This document shows, piece after piece, positions 18,640 to 28,506 of a DNA stretch of 57,617 nucleotides (its first letter is position 1; the number at the start of each line of letters is the position of its first letter). The notes under the pieces are model-generated. The model had not been told where the DNA came from and searched no databases. It saw nothing but the letters and a program-made list of their open reading frames with translations. The stretch is from Clostridium sp. AF27-2AA (GTDB lineage Bacteria > Bacillota > Clostridia > Lachnospirales > Lachnospiraceae): contig NZ_QUFI01000020.1 of NCBI RefSeq assembly GCF_003478505.1, positions 1-57,617 on the forward strand, given 5' to 3'. Both the position numbers and the translations under genes were made by a program.

Positions 18640-20757
18640 TTATACCTCGAAGATCAGATCGCCGTAGCTCGGGAATGGCCACAGGTCTTTGTCCACGATC
18701 ATCTCCAGCTTATCGGCCGGTGTGCGGAGCGCTGCCATAGCCGGAACCACCTTCTCATGGTAAACGCGCGCCTGAGTCTCAGCACCATCAACACATGCTG
18801 CCTCTTCCGTAATATCGATCAGAGCTGCCAGGGCAACCTTCATATCAGACAGAAGATCAGAGGTCTCTGTCAGCAGTTCAGCCTGTACGCTGGTATCTGC
18901 CTCCGGGCATGCAGCCTTGACTGCACCAAGAGAGCCTGCCAGCTGAGTGGTGTACTTGATCACAGCCGGAATGATCTGCTTGCTCGCCATATCGATCATG
19001 GTTCTTGCCTCGATGTTAATCATCTTGCCATATGCCTCATACTCAACCTCGGCACGAGACTCAAGCTCTGCCCTGGTAAATACGCCGAAGGACTCGTAGA
19101 GTTTTACTGCCTTCTCGGTAGTGAGGGCCGGGATTGCATCTACCATGGAGCGGATGTTCGGAAGGCCGCGTCTTTCTGCCTCTTCTACCCATGCATCAGA
19201 GTAACCGTTGCCGTTGAAAATGATGCGCTTGTGGTCGCGAAGCAGTTTCTTGATCATGTCATGTACTGCAGTATCGAAATCATCTGCCTTTTCCAGCTCA
19301 TCTGCTGCCTCTTTGAAAGCCTCTGCCACGATGGTGTTCAGGACTACGTTGGCCGGAGCAACAGAATCGGAAGAACCTACCATACGGAACTCGAACTTGT
19401 TTCCGGTGAAAGCGAACGGTGAAGTACGGTTACGGTCGGTTGCATCCTTATCCAGATCCGGAAGGGTTGCAACACCAGTCCTTAACGTACCGCCGCTCTT
19501 AGAGTGAGTTGCCTCACCAGTGCTGCACAGCTGATCGATCACATCCTCAAGCTGCTCACCCAGGAATACGGAAATGATTGCCGGCGGTGCCTCGTTTGCA
19601 CCCAGACGGTGATCGTTTCCGATATCAGCCGCTGATTCACGAAGCAGGTCTGCATGAATATCGACTGCCTTTAAGATGCAGCCCAGAACAAGAAGGAACT
19701 GAATGTTCTCGTGCGGGGTATCGCCCGGGTTTAACAGGTTCACGCCATCATCAGAGGTAAGAGACCAGTTATTGTGCTTACCGGAACCATTTACGCCTGC
19801 AAATGGCTTCTCATGAAGCAGACAGGTAAGGCCCTGACGTCCGGCAACCTTCTTTAAGGTTTCCATAACCATCTGGTTGTGGTCAACCGCCAAGTTTGCC
19901 TGGTCGTAGATCGGAGCCAGCTCATGCTGTGCCGGTGCTACCTCGTTGTGCTGGGTCTTAGCGGTAACGCCAAGCTTCCAGAGTTCCTCGTTAACCGCCT
20001 TCATGTAAGCACCGATACGCTCACGGATGACACCAAAGTAATGGTCGTCCAGCTCCTGGCCCTTCGGAGGCATGGCGCCAAACAGGGTACGGCCGGTGTA
20101 GATCAGGTCTTTTCTCTGTAAGTATTTCTGACGGTCTACAATAAAGTACTCCTGCTCCGGTCCAACAGACGGGCAGACACGCTTTGCGGTGGTGTTGCCG
20201 AAGAGTCTTAAAATCCTTAAAGACTGCTCGTCAATGGCCTGCATGGAACGAAGAAGAGGGGTTTTCTGATCCAGCGCCTCACCAGTGTAGGAGCAGAACG
20301 CGGTCGGAATGCAAAGAGTCACACCGCAGGCATCTTCTCTTAAGAATGCCGGGGAAGTGCAGTCCCATGCAGTATAGCCTCTTGCCTCGAATGTAGCGCG
20401 CAGGCCGCCTGACGGGAAGGAAGATGCATCCGGCTCGCCCTTGATAAGCTCCTTGCCCGAAAATTCCATGATAACCTTTCCCTCCGCATCCGGTGCGGAA
20501 ATGAAGGAATCATGCTTCTCTGCGGTTACGCCAGTCAGCGGCTGGAACCAGTGGGTGTAATGGGTTGCCCCTCTCTCGATTGCCCAGTCCTTCATTGCGT
20601 GCGCAACCACATCTGCAATGGACGGATCCAGCTCAGCACCATCTTCGATGGTCTTTTTCATTTTCTTGAAAACGCTCTTTGGTAAGCGTTCTTTCATAAC
20701 AGTTTCGTTGAAGACGTTCTTGCCAAAAATCTCAGCTACATTCATAACTTCGCTCAT
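18640..20757 (-). CDS. glnN: Glutamine synthetase, type III
   Basis: ATP-dependent synthesis of glutamine from glutamate and ammonia. At 705 aa it has the length of the GSIII class rather than the ~450 aa of GlnA. Class features include [20 protein letters not shown], the [22 protein letters not shown] region ([19 protein letters not shown]), [11 protein letters not shown] and [20 protein letters not shown]. The start at 20757 follows AGGAAGG and gives [12 protein letters not shown]; the upstream in-frame ATG lacks support. It is a single-gene unit between the fba terminator and its own hairpin. Confidence 0.96.
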   Translation of the reverse strand: MSEVMNVAEIFGKNVFNETVMKERLPKSVFKKMKKTIEDGAELDPSIADVVAHAMKDWAIERGATHYTHWFQPLTGVTAEKHDSFISAPDAEGKVIMEFSGKELIKGEPDASSFPSGGLRATFEARGYTAWDCTSPAFLREDACGVTLCIPTAFCSYTGEALDQKTPLLRSMQAIDEQSLRILRLFGNTTAKRVCPSVGPEQEYFIVDRQKYLQRKDLIYTGRTLFGAMPPKGQELDDHYFGVIRERIGAYMKAVNEELWKLGVTAKTQHNEVAPAQHELAPIYDQANLAVDHNQMVMETLKKVAGRQGLTCLLHEKPFAGVNGSGKHNNWSLTSDDGVNLLNPGDTPHENIQFLLVLGCILKAVDIHADLLRESAADIGNDHRLGANEAPPAIISVFLGEQLEDVIDQLCSTGEATHSKSGGTLRTGVATLPDLDKDATDRNRTSPFAFTGNKFEFRMVGSSDSVAPANVVLNTIVAEAFKEAADELEKADDFDTAVHDMIKKLLRDHKRIIFNGNGYSDAWVEEAERRGLPNIRSMVDAIPALTTEKAVKLYESFGVFTRAELESRAEVEYEAYGKMINIEARTMIDMASKQIIPAVIKYTTQLAGSLGAVKAACPEADTSVQAELLTETSDLLSDMKVALAALIDITEEAACVDGAETQARVYHEKVVPAMAALRTPADKLEMIVDKDLWPFPSYGDLIFEV

Positions 20758-20860
20758 AGACTTTTCCTTCCTCTCACTTAGAATTGCCGTTCCCGGTCTC
20801 CTCACCCTGCCCTAAATTATTTTTATGTATACTTAATTTTCTTAAGCTGGGTATCTGGTT

Positions 20861-20900
20861 AAAAAAAAATGGTGCTCTTCCTTTTTGGAAGAACACCATT
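20861..20900 (-). terminator. Terminator of fba
   Basis: The minus strand has a near-perfect 14-bp stem (AATGGTG-TCTTCC with GGAAGA-CACCATT, 5-base loop), followed by nine T. It lies about 85 bases past the aldolase stop. Confidence 0.92.
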
Positions 20901-20984
20901 GTTCCCTAATTAAAATAAACCATCAGGTTGGAAAAAGCAAGTGTTTTTTTGCATTTTCCCGTATTTTTTTCAAAGCACTGATTT

Positions 20985-21848
20985 TCAGGCTTTTCCAACG
21001 GAACCGAACAGCTCCATTTTCTCTTTTACAGTTGCCTTGATAGCCTCTGCGCCCGGTGCGAGCAGCTTACGCGGATCGAAGCCCTTGCCCTCTAAATCCT
21101 TGCCTGCCTCGACATACTTACGGGTAGCGTCTGCAAAGGAAAGCTGACACTCGGTATTTACGTTGATCTTTGCCACACCAAGATCGATCGCTTTTTTGAT
21201 CATGTCAGCCGGGATACCGGTACCGCCATGAAGAACTAACGGCAGGTCGCCCACCTTCTCCTTGACTGCTGCCAGAGTCTCAAAGCTTAAGCCCTGCCAG
21301 TTTGCCGGATATTTGCCGTGAATGTTGCCGATACCTGCTGCCAGGAAGTCTACGCCCAGGTCTGCGATCATCTTGCACTCGTTCGGATCTGCGCACTCGC
21401 CCATACCGATCACGCCGTCTTCCTCACCGCCGATGGAACCGACCTCAGCCTCGATGGAAAGACCCATAGCGTGAGCAACTTTTACTAACTCTTTGGTCTT
21501 CTCTACGTTCTCTTCGATGGCATAGTGGGAACCATCGAACATGATGGATGAGAAACCTGCCTTAATGCACTTATAGCAGCCATCGTAGGTGCCGTGGTCT
21601 AAGTGCAGTGCTACCGGAACGGTAATGTTCATTTCCTCGATCATGGCTTTTACCATAGCGGAAACGGTCTTAAATCCGGTCATATATTTTCCTGCGCCCT
21701 CAGATACGCCCAGGATAACCGGGGAGTTTAACTCCTGTGCGGTTGCCAGGATGGCCTTGGTCCACTCCAGGTTGTTAATGTTGAACTGACCTACTGCATA
21801 GTGTCCTTCTACTGCCTTTTTCAGCATTTCTGTTGCAGATACTAACAT
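20985..21848 (-). CDS. fba: Fructose-1,6-bisphosphate aldolase, class II
   Basis: Cleaves fructose-1,6-bisphosphate in glycolysis using a zinc ion. The 287-aa protein has the conserved metal-binding regions VALHLDHGTYDGCYKCIKAG, EAEVGSIGGEEDGV and LVLHGGTGIPADMIKKAI, then VAKINVNTECQ. The start at 21848 has GGAGG and gives MLVSATEMLKKAVEGHYAVG. It is monocistronic, with its own promoter (21925-21953), leader hairpin and strong terminator. Confidence 0.97.
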   Translation of the reverse strand: MLVSATEMLKKAVEGHYAVGQFNINNLEWTKAILATAQELNSPVILGVSEGAGKYMTGFKTVSAMVKAMIEEMNITVPVALHLDHGTYDGCYKCIKAGFSSIMFDGSHYAIEENVEKTKELVKVAHAMGLSIEAEVGSIGGEEDGVIGMGECADPNECKMIADLGVDFLAAGIGNIHGKYPANWQGLSFETLAAVKEKVGDLPLVLHGGTGIPADMIKKAIDLGVAKINVNTECQLSFADATRKYVEAGKDLEGKGFDPRKLLAPGAEAIKATVKEKMELFGSVGKA

Positions 21849-21883
21849 GTTCAAAACCTCCGTTTTTCTATAGTTTGCCCCAC

Positions 21884-21904
21884 AGCCTGTCCCAAACACA
21901 GGCT
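21884..21904 (-). other. Leader hairpin of fba
   Basis: A perfect 7-bp stem, AGCCTGT/ACAGGCT with a 7-base loop, lies in the 5' untranslated region of fba about 36 bases before the start. It may stabilise this abundant mRNA. Confidence 0.45.
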
Positions 21905-21924
21905 ATAGGCTTACAACTGTCTTT

Positions 21925-21953
21925 ATTATATTACAAAAACAGTTTTTTGTGAA
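21925..21953 (-). promoter_or_regulatory. Promoter of fba
   Basis: The minus strand has TTCACA (21948-21953), 17 bases, then TATAAT (21925-21930). It is in the gap right after the thrC stop. Confidence 0.75.
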
Positions 21954-21965
21954 GCAGATAACGAA

Positions 21966-23453
21966 TTATAAGCCCAGAATCTCTGCCACTGTCTTTTCCA
22001 TGTCGGCTGCGTCGCACTCTCTGTTGTGACGGATCTCTGCGTTGCGGATCTCCTCCACTGCGCGCGGGATGGCTACGCCAGATGCCTTGCACAGGGCGTC
22101 GATGGAAGCGAACTCATCGGCTTCTGCCTCTTTGCCTGTCACAGCTGCCATAACGCTGTGGGAGAACTTGTACGGGCTTGCGGTAGACGCAATGACGGTC
22201 GGAGTCTTGTCTCCGGTCTCTGCCACATACTTTTTATATACGCAGGAAGCCACGCCAGTATGCGTATCAATGATATATCCGGTTTCATCTGCCAGATGCC
22301 TGATGCCTGCAGCATTCTCAGCCTCAGTAGCATAGCCGCCTGCAAAGTCCTTCATAAAAGCTTTCATGGAATCGGTAACGGTGTAAGCTCCCTTCGTGCT
22401 CAGATCTTCCATGAGCTGTTTATTGACCGCAGCGTCACAACCAGTGCTTAAATAGATCAGCCGCTCTAAGTTGCTGGAGATGAGGATATCCATAGACGGA
22501 GAATTGGTCAGGATAAAGTCTCTCTTGCGGTCATAGGTTCCGGTCTTAAAGAAATCATACAGAACCTTGTTGTCGTTGGATGCGCAGATCAGGGTCTTGA
22601 TCGGCACGCCCATCTGTTTTGCCAGGTAGGCAGCCAGGATATTGCCGAAGTTTCCGGTCGGAACAGTCACATTGATGAGATCACCGTTCTGGATTTCTCC
22701 GTTCTGCACCAGCTTGGCGTAAGCATAAACATAGTAAACCACCTGCGGGACCAGACGGCCAATGTTGATGGAGTTTGCGGAGGAAAGCTGGAAGCCCTTT
22801 GCAGCCAGCTTTGCAGCAAATTCTCTGTCGCCAAAGATCTTCTTCACACCGGTCTGGGCATCATCAAAGTTGCCGTGAATGGAGACAACCGCGGTGTTGG
22901 CGCCCTTCTGAGTTACCATCTGCAGCTCCTGAACCTTGCTGACGCCGCCCTTCGGATAGAACACGATGATACGGGTTCCCGGTACATCCGCAAAACCAGC
23001 CATAGCAGCCTTACCGGTATCTCCGGAGGTTGCAGTCAGGATAACGATTTCATTCTCCACATGATTCTTCTTTGCAGAGGTAGTCATCAGATACGGAAGA
23101 ATGGACAGTGCCATGTCCTTGAAGGCGATGGTACTTCCGTGGAACAGCTCCAGATAATAAGCGCCGTCCGCCTTGACAAGCGGAGCGATCTCCTCCGTGT
23201 CAAACTTGCTGTCGTAAGCGTGGTCGATGCAGTAACGCAGCTCTTCCTCGGTGAAGTCTGTTAAGAACTGTTTCATGACACGGTATGCAGTCTCCTGGTA
23301 GGTCATGCCTGCCAGCTCTTCCATCGTTACATCCAGTTTCGGGATTGAAGTCGGCATAAACAGGCCGCCGTCGTCAGCCAGTCCTTTTAAGATTGCCTGA
23401 GATGCAGTCAGTCCGCTCTCTCCGCCTCTTGTGCTCTGATATGTTAAGTTCAT
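21966..23453 (-). CDS. thrC: Threonine synthase
   Basis: PLP enzyme that converts O-phosphohomoserine to threonine. The 495-aa length is that of the long form. Visible features are MNLTYQSTRGGESGLTASQA, the PLP-lysine region GSTIAFKDMALSILPY, the phosphate loop TATSGDTGKAAMAGF and NFGNILAAYLAKQMGVPIK. I chose 23453 for its AAAGGAAAG site and family-like N-terminus. A possible promoter, TGGACA-18-TACAAT, lies about 80-110 bases upstream. It stands alone, without hom or thrB. Confidence 0.96.
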   Translation of the reverse strand: MNLTYQSTRGGESGLTASQAILKGLADDGGLFMPTSIPKLDVTMEELAGMTYQETAYRVMKQFLTDFTEEELRYCIDHAYDSKFDTEEIAPLVKADGAYYLELFHGSTIAFKDMALSILPYLMTTSAKKNHVENEIVILTATSGDTGKAAMAGFADVPGTRIIVFYPKGGVSKVQELQMVTQKGANTAVVSIHGNFDDAQTGVKKIFGDREFAAKLAAKGFQLSSANSINIGRLVPQVVYYVYAYAKLVQNGEIQNGDLINVTVPTGNFGNILAAYLAKQMGVPIKTLICASNDNKVLYDFFKTGTYDRKRDFILTNSPSMDILISSNLERLIYLSTGCDAAVNKQLMEDLSTKGAYTVTDSMKAFMKDFAGGYATEAENAAGIRHLADETGYIIDTHTGVASCVYKKYVAETGDKTPTVIASTASPYKFSHSVMAAVTGKEAEADEFASIDALCKASGVAIPRAVEEIRNAEIRHNRECDAADMEKTVAEILGL

Positions 23454-23593
23454 AGCTTTCTTTCCTTTCTCCCTTTTCAGTGAATACATTTTTATCCAGC
23501 TACAATTTATGTAACTACATTTTTGTTGATTGTAGCACAGGCAAATATCATTTGTCCATGTTTTCTTTCTAAACAAAAGGCGTGGAATGTGTA

Positions 23594-23622
23594 TTGAAGG
23601 TTTTTTTCGGATATGCTAAACT
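23594..23622 (+). promoter_or_regulatory. Promoter of the CmpB-like gene
   Basis: TTGAAG (23594-23599), 17 bases, then TAAACT (23617-23622), 37 bases before the start at 23660. Confidence 0.55.
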
Positions 23623-23659
23623 GAGGAAAATTGTTGATTAGCAAGAGAGGACTAAGATT

Positions 23660-24619
23660 ATGTACACTTACGCCTGGTATCACTGGCTTACTTTCTTCTA
23701 TATTTACTGCTTCTGCGGCTGGGTTTTTGAATCCACCTACGTTTCCTTAAAGCAGCATCACTTCGTCAACCGCGGCTTCCTGCGGCTTCCCATGCTGCCT
23801 CTGTACGGCACCGGGGCGGTGATGATGCTGTGGGTATCCCTGCCCGTCAAAAACAATCTGTTCCTGGTTTACTGCTCTGGCGTGGTGGCAGCCACCCTGC
23901 TGGAATACGTAACCGGCTATGTGATGGAGCGGCTGTTCAAAGTCCGCTACTGGGATTACAGCAACCAGAAATTTAACCTCCACGGTTACATCTGCCTGAC
24001 TTCTTCGATTGCCTGGGGATTTCTAACGATTTTTATGACTGAGGTCATTCACAAACCCATTGAACACTTTGTTCTGAACCTGCCTCCGGCACTGGAATGG
24101 TGCCTCTTAGGCGCAGTCAGCGGATGCTTTGTCATGGATACCATCCAGTCCACGAAGGAAGCGCTCAGCCTGGCCAAAGCACTGGAAAGTGTTGCGAAGC
24201 TGCGGGCCGAGCTGGAGGAAATGCAAGTACAGCTTGCCCTGTTAAAAGCTGAAACCGCCCAGAATATTGAGAACGCAAAAAAAGAACTGCGTGTAGCTGT
24301 TGCCGAAAATGTGGAAACTGGCAAAGAGAAGGCTGCAGCACGCAGGGAAGCGCTGGAAGAGGCTGTTGCAGCCCACAAAGAGACTGTGGCCGCACGCCGG
24401 GATGAACTGGCTGAGACTGCTGTTGCTCACAAAGCCGCTCTGGCAGCCCGTATCAGCTCCCTGAACGAAAAGATGGCCGATACCGCCCGTCTCTTAAACA
24501 GCAAAAAGCCTATAGTCCGCCCGTCTATCCTGCGGCGTAACCCAACCGCGATATCCAGACACTTTGCTGATGCCTGGAAGGAGCTTTACAATGAATGGGA
24601 GGAACAGAAGCATGCGTAA
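23660..24619 (+). CDS. CmpB-type membrane protein (putative ABC transporter permease) with a coiled-coil tail
   Basis: The first ~165 residues hold about five hydrophobic segments with the family pattern FFYIYCFCGWVFESTYVSLK and VNRGFLRLPMLPLYGTGA, seen in proteins annotated as putative ABC transporter permease (CmpB). Residues ~175-290 form a charged, alanine-rich coiled coil with repeated AHK-xxx-AAR units (for example EEAVAAHKETVAARRDELAE). The basic C-terminus follows. The substrate is unknown and no ATPase is adjacent. A LysR gene begins 16 bases later and probably shares the transcript. Confidence 0.78.
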   Translation: MYTYAWYHWLTFFYIYCFCGWVFESTYVSLKQHHFVNRGFLRLPMLPLYGTGAVMMLWVSLPVKNNLFLVYCSGVVAATLLEYVTGYVMERLFKVRYWDYSNQKFNLHGYICLTSSIAWGFLTIFMTEVIHKPIEHFVLNLPPALEWCLLGAVSGCFVMDTIQSTKEALSLAKALESVAKLRAELEEMQVQLALLKAETAQNIENAKKELRVAVAENVETGKEKAAARREALEEAVAAHKETVAARRDELAETAVAHKAALAARISSLNEKMADTARLLNSKKPIVRPSILRRNPTAISRHFADAWKELYNEWEEQKHA

Positions 24620-24634
24620 CCGGAGGCATTTCTT

Positions 24635-25546
24635 ATGGATTTAAAACAGATTGAATATATTGTGAAAATTGATGATGAGCACAGCATTACCCGCGCGGCG
24701 GAGAAGCTGTTCGTGACCCAGTCCGCCTTAAACCAGCAGCTTCTGCGGCTGGAAAAGGAGCTGGGCGCACCGCTTTTCCACCGCAGTAAGGTGGATATGC
24801 GCCCCACCGAAATCGGACAGGTTTATTTAGACAACGCGAGGGAAATCCTGCGGATTAAGCAGCGCACCTACAACCTCATCAACGACATGACCGATGCCAA
24901 GAAAGGACGCCTCTCGATTGGATTTACCCCAGGCCGCGGCAGCGAAATGTTTACCCATGTCTACCCGTCTTTTCACCAGGCTTATCCCAACGTCATTGTG
25001 GAACCTCATGAACTAAGCGTGCATCGCCAGCAGCAGATGATATCCCAGGGCAACTTGGATATTGGTTTTCAGACACTTTCCGAACGCCAGAGAACCGACA
25101 GTGAGTACATAAAGCTTGGTGAGGAAGAAATTTTTCTTCTGGTGCCCAGCATTCACCCGGCCGCTGAGCAGCTGGCAGCCACACAGACAGCATCCGCACC
25201 TTTCCCCATCGCAAACCTGACCCTCTTTCAGTATGAACCCTTCGTTCTGATGTATAAGGAATCTACCATCCGGGCCATCACCGATGAGATTTTCCGCAAG
25301 TCCGGCTTCACCCCGAATGTGCTGTTTGAAACCGCCAGCAACAACACGGTATTGTCCATGATCGAAGCAAATCTCTGCTGCGGCGTAGTGCCGGAATACT
25401 ATGTGCGCAGACTGCCAAAAGGGATCAGCTGTTTTGCATTTCCAACTCACCCATCCTGGGACATTGCGGCCAATTACCGCAAGAACGGCTACTTAAGCGA
25501 GGCTGCAAAGTACTTTATTGAACTGGTCCGGAATTTCTGGACATAA
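24635..25546 (+). CDS. LysR-family transcriptional regulator
   Basis: 303 aa. The N-terminal winged helix-turn-helix is MDLKQIEYIVKIDDEHSITR then AAEKLFVTQSALNQQLLRLE. From about residue 90 it has the LysR substrate-binding domain (GRLSIGFTPGRGSEMFTHVY). CGGAGG precedes the start. It is co-directional with, and 16 bases after, the CmpB-like gene. The effector is unknown. A shared bidirectional terminator separates it from the convergent proS. Confidence 0.92.
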   Translation: MDLKQIEYIVKIDDEHSITRAAEKLFVTQSALNQQLLRLEKELGAPLFHRSKVDMRPTEIGQVYLDNAREILRIKQRTYNLINDMTDAKKGRLSIGFTPGRGSEMFTHVYPSFHQAYPNVIVEPHELSVHRQQQMISQGNLDIGFQTLSERQRTDSEYIKLGEEEIFLLVPSIHPAAEQLAATQTASAPFPIANLTLFQYEPFVLMYKESTIRAITDEIFRKSGFTPNVLFETASNNTVLSMIEANLCCGVVPEYYVRRLPKGISCFAFPTHPSWDIAANYRKNGYLSEAAKYFIELVRNFWT

Positions 25547-25560
25547 ATTTCCCATCATAC

Positions 25561-25612
25561 AAAAAGGGGCCCTGGAAAGGCTGCCATATGTGGCTCTTTC
25601 CAGGGTCCCTTT
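25561..25612 (-). terminator. Bidirectional terminator between the LysR gene and proS
   Basis: A long GC-rich stem (GGGGCCCTGGAAAG with CTTTCCAGGGTCCC) is flanked by five T on the minus strand and TTTG on the plus strand. It is therefore strongest for proS. The sequence just past it on the minus strand, GTATGATGGGAAATT, matches the terminator-linked motif. Confidence 0.88.
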
Positions 25613-25633
25613 GAAATATCGGAATATAAAATT

Positions 25634-27067
25634 TTAGTATGCTCTGCCCCAGTAAACCATCTTCTTGGCCGGTTTTCCACAGCATACGCACTTGTCGGAG
25701 AGGTTCTCCTGCGCGAACGGCATGCAGCGGGAGGTTGCTGCAGTGTCTTCTTTGATCTTGTCCTCGCAGGCCTGATCGCCGCACCACATAGCTTTTACAA
25801 AGCCCGGTTTCTCGTTGATGGTTTTCACAAACTCATCGTAGGCGGTTGCAACGTAGGTGTGGGAATCGCGGTGTGCTCTTGCGCGCTCCAGCATATCGTT
25901 CTGAATGGTGTCTAAGAGTTCGCTTACCTTTGCCTCGATCTCATCTAAGGAAACGGTAATCTTCTCGTGGGTATCACGGCGAACCAGAACCGCCTCGTTG
26001 TTTTCGATATCTCTCGGTCCGATCTCCACACGTACCGGGATTCCGCGCATCTCAGACTCACTGAACTTCCAGCCCGGGCTCTTGTCGGAATCGTCCACTT
26101 TTACCCTGAAGTTGGAAAGAACATCTCTTAACTCAAAGGCCTTATCCAGAACGCCCTCTTTCTGCTGCTGAATCGGAACGATCACAACCTGAGTCGGAGC
26201 GATTCTCGGCGGCAGTACCAGACCGTTGTTATCGCCGTGTACCATGATGATCGCACCGATCATACGGGTAGTCATACCCCAGGAGGTCTGATGAACATAC
26301 TGCAGGGTGTTGTCCTTTGCTGCATACTGAATGCAAAATGCCTTTGCGAAACCATCGCCAAAGTTGTGGCTGGTTCCGGACTGCAGTGCTTTTCCGTCAT
26401 GCATCAGGGACTCGATGGTGTAGGTAGCCTCTGCGCCTGCGAATTTCTCTTTATCGGTCTTCTGACCGCGGATTACCGGGATAGCCAGTACCTGCTCACA
26501 GAAGTCTGCGTACAGATTCAGCATCTGGATGGTTCTTGCCTCAGCTTCCTCTGCGGTTGCGTGAGCGGTGTGGCCCTCCTGCCATAAGAACTCTCTGGAA
26601 CGCAGGAACGGACGGGTGGTTTTTTCCCATCTGACTACAGAACACCACTGGTTGTATACCTTCGGCAGGTCACGGTAAGAGTGGATATCCTTTGCATAGA
26701 AATCACAGAACAGAGTCTCTGAGGTCGGGCGCACGCACAGACGCTCCTGAAGCGGCTCCAGGCCGCCGTGGGTTACCCATGCAACCTCCGGCGCGAAGCC
26801 TTCTACGTGATCTTTTTCTTTCTCCAGAAGGCTCTCCGGAATGAAAATCGGCATATATACATTCTGAACTCCGGTTTCCTTAAAGCGGCGGTCCAGCTCA
26901 TGCTGGATGTTCTCCCAGATTGCGTAACCAGCCGGTTTGATGACCATGCAGCCCTTTACGCTTGCGTAATCACACAGCTCTGCTTTTTTTACCACATCCG
27001 TATACCACTGGGCGAAATCCTCGTCCATGGATGTGATGGCTTCTACTAATTTCTTATCCTTTGCCAT
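25634..27067 (-). CDS. proS: Prolyl-tRNA synthetase (short, archaeal/eukaryotic-like type)
   Basis: Charges tRNA-Pro. At 477 aa it lacks the large editing insert of the ~570-aa bacterial type. The class II motifs are visible: [40 protein letters not shown] (motif 2) and [20 protein letters not shown]. The C-terminal extension carries cysteines ([10 protein letters not shown] ... [18 protein letters not shown]) that likely bind zinc, and it ends in Tyr as in this class. An AAGGAG site precedes the start. Expression is governed by the T-box leader upstream. Confidence 0.97.
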   Translation of the reverse strand: MAKDKKLVEAITSMDEDFAQWYTDVVKKAELCDYASVKGCMVIKPAGYAIWENIQHELDRRFKETGVQNVYMPIFIPESLLEKEKDHVEGFAPEVAWVTHGGLEPLQERLCVRPTSETLFCDFYAKDIHSYRDLPKVYNQWCSVVRWEKTTRPFLRSREFLWQEGHTAHATAEEAEARTIQMLNLYADFCEQVLAIPVIRGQKTDKEKFAGAEATYTIESLMHDGKALQSGTSHNFGDGFAKAFCIQYAAKDNTLQYVHQTSWGMTTRMIGAIIMVHGDNNGLVLPPRIAPTQVVIVPIQQQKEGVLDKAFELRDVLSNFRVKVDDSDKSPGWKFSESEMRGIPVRVEIGPRDIENNEAVLVRRDTHEKITVSLDEIEAKVSELLDTIQNDMLERARAHRDSHTYVATAYDEFVKTINEKPGFVKAMWCGDQACEDKIKEDTAATSRCMPFAQENLSDKCVCCGKPAKKMVYWGRAY

Positions 27068-27119
27068 GATAACTCTCCTTTATTTTTAATGAAAAAAATG
27101 TGCGCATCCTCGCGGAGCG

Positions 27120-27158
27120 TTTTTATATGATAGGACGCAATTTCCTACCATATAAAAA
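27120..27158 (-). repeat. Inverted repeat following the proS T-box terminator
   Basis: TTTTTATATGATAGGA and TCCTACCATATAAAAA flank a short CGCAATT core, forming a 16-bp near-perfect palindrome. It lies between the T-box terminator and the proS start and is the most complete copy of the terminator-linked motif. Its left arm shares bases with the terminator T-run. Confidence 0.7.
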
Positions 27159-27412
27159 GATCATCCGGTCCTCTGCCATTTCTGACAAGGGACCGAATGA
27201 CCAGATAAATTCGGCGGTACCACCCTGATTAGCGCTGCAATGCATGCAGGAGCGCTCACTCTATGCTCCGTTAACGCCGGAAACTACGCTGCAGTTCACT
27301 GCAGGACTCCAAGGCCGGTTCAGCTTCCAGGGACATGACGGCCTCGCACCAGATAGCCCTCTCTCTGTGATGTAATGTCTGCTTACTAATCCTCTTCACT
27401 GTCGTTTTCTCT
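27152..27412 (-). promoter_or_regulatory. T-box riboswitch leader of proS
   Basis: The minus strand contains the T-box core AGGGTGGTACCGCCGAATT (complement of 27208-27226), which pairs with uncharged tRNA. It is followed by a terminator stem (27159-27203: GGTCATTCGGTCC with GGACCGGATGATC) and TTTTT. About 190 nt of structured stem I region lies upstream, with AGTAAG and GAGAGAGGG elements. Uncharged tRNA-Pro is the expected ligand, given the downstream gene. I could not place the proline specifier codon with confidence. Confidence 0.93.
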
Positions 27413-27418
27413 TGCTTG

Positions 27419-27447
27419 ATTTTAAGCCATTTTCCGCACTTTGTCAA
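27419..27447 (-). promoter_or_regulatory. Promoter of the T-box/proS transcript
   Basis: A perfect TTGACA (27442-27447), 17 bases, then TAAAAT (27419-27424) on the minus strand. Transcription would begin near 27412. Confidence 0.85.
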
Positions 27448-27547
27448 GGGAAGGCAGACTCTCTGCTCCTTTTATTCCATAACATTATATCTGTTTATTT
27501 TTGTGTAAAACAGCAAATTTCTGTCAAATCCAGTCTGGTTTTTTGAC

Positions 27548-27576
27548 TTGACATTTTATTTTCGTCTGCCTATAAT
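27548..27576 (+). promoter_or_regulatory. Promoter of the glutamate-type ABC operon
   Basis: Perfect consensus: TTGACA (27548-27553), 17 bases, TATAAT (27571-27576). It is divergent from the proS promoter about 100 bases away. Confidence 0.9.
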
Positions 27577-27603
27577 GCAAATCATAAACTTAAGACCCAA
27601 ACC

Positions 27604-27697
27604 GATCAGGAAAACCGTGCCGCAGCACATTCCGGATCAATAAAACAGGCAAAGGCGCTTGGAGATTTCACTCTCTGAGCGCCCTTTTGCATTTTTT
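27604..27697 (+). promoter_or_regulatory. Leader attenuator of the ABC operon (unassigned)
   Basis: The leader has a first hairpin (27604-27638: GATC-GGAA ... TTCC-GATC with an inner TGC/GCA). A terminator stem follows (27649-27690: GCAAAGGCGCT with AGCGCCCTTTTGC), then T6 (27692-27697). This is a premature terminator between promoter and first gene, so expression must require read-through or anti-termination. It lacks the T-box core, and I do not recognise a known riboswitch. Confidence 0.65.
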
Positions 27698-27748
27698 CAG
27701 AAAGGCCAGATGTGCCGGATCTACCGGCAGCTCTGGAAGGTGAATGAT

Positions 27749-28480
27749 ATGGCTGACATGGTAAAAGTCGAACATCTGAAAAAGAATTTCGGTGACCTGG
27801 AGGTCCTGAAAGATATTAATCTGACTGTAAAGGAAGGCGAGAAGCTGGTCATCATCGGTCCCTCCGGTTCCGGAAAATCTACCTTTATCCGATGCATCAA
27901 CCATCTGGAGGATCCGACAGCAGGCACCGTCTCCATTGCCGGAACTCCCGTTACCAAAAAGAACCATCTGGAAATGGCCAAGAAATATTCTTCCATGGTA
28001 TTCCAGCAGTTCAATCTCTATCCGCACCTGACCGTGCTGGAAAACCTGACGCTGGCTCCGATCAAGCTGCAGCATGTGCCGAAGGAAGAGGCCAAAGCCA
28101 CTGCGCTGAAATGTCTGGACCGCGTTGGATTAAAGGCCAAGGCCGGAAATTATCCGGTACAGCTTTCCGGCGGACAGCAGCAGCGTGTAGCCATTGCCAG
28201 AGCGCTCTGCACGAATCAGCCGCTGATTCTCTTTGATGAACCTACCTCAGCACTGGATCCGGAAATGGTCCAGGAGGTTTTAAATGTTATGGTCGAGCTG
28301 GCCAGGGAAAACATCACCATGATCTGTGTCACCCACGAAATGGGATTTGCCAGACAGGTCGCTGACCGGGTGATCTTCATGGACGGCGGATACATTGTTG
28401 AGGAAGGGACACCGGAGCATTTCTTCACCGCTCCGGAGCATGAGCGCACCAAAGCGTTCTTAAGCAAAATTTTACATTAA
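27749..28480 (+). CDS. Polar amino-acid ABC transporter, ATP-binding protein (GluA/GlnQ type)
   Basis: Powers import of a polar amino acid. The 243-aa protein has Walker [13 protein letters not shown], the Q-loop, signature [16 protein letters not shown], Walker [14 protein letters not shown] and the H-loop CVTHEMGFA. The start at 27749 follows GGAAGGTGA and gives [20 protein letters not shown]; upstream in-frame codons fall in the leader terminator. The gene order ATPase, binding protein, permease, permease is that of glutamate transporters such as GluABCD. Confidence 0.95.
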   Translation: MADMVKVEHLKKNFGDLEVLKDINLTVKEGEKLVIIGPSGSGKSTFIRCINHLEDPTAGTVSIAGTPVTKKNHLEMAKKYSSMVFQQFNLYPHLTVLENLTLAPIKLQHVPKEEAKATALKCLDRVGLKAKAGNYPVQLSGGQQQRVAIARALCTNQPLILFDEPTSALDPEMVQEVLNVMVELARENITMICVTHEMGFARQVADRVIFMDGGYIVEEGTPEHFFTAPEHERTKAFLSKILH

Positions 28481-28506
28481 TTTTTTCTATGAGGAGGAAA
28501 GAAATT

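Noticed and set aside
27583..27700. ABC operon leader as a second T-box
   Set aside because: It lacks the AGGGTGGTACCGC core seen in the proS leader, and is too short for stem I plus an antiterminator.
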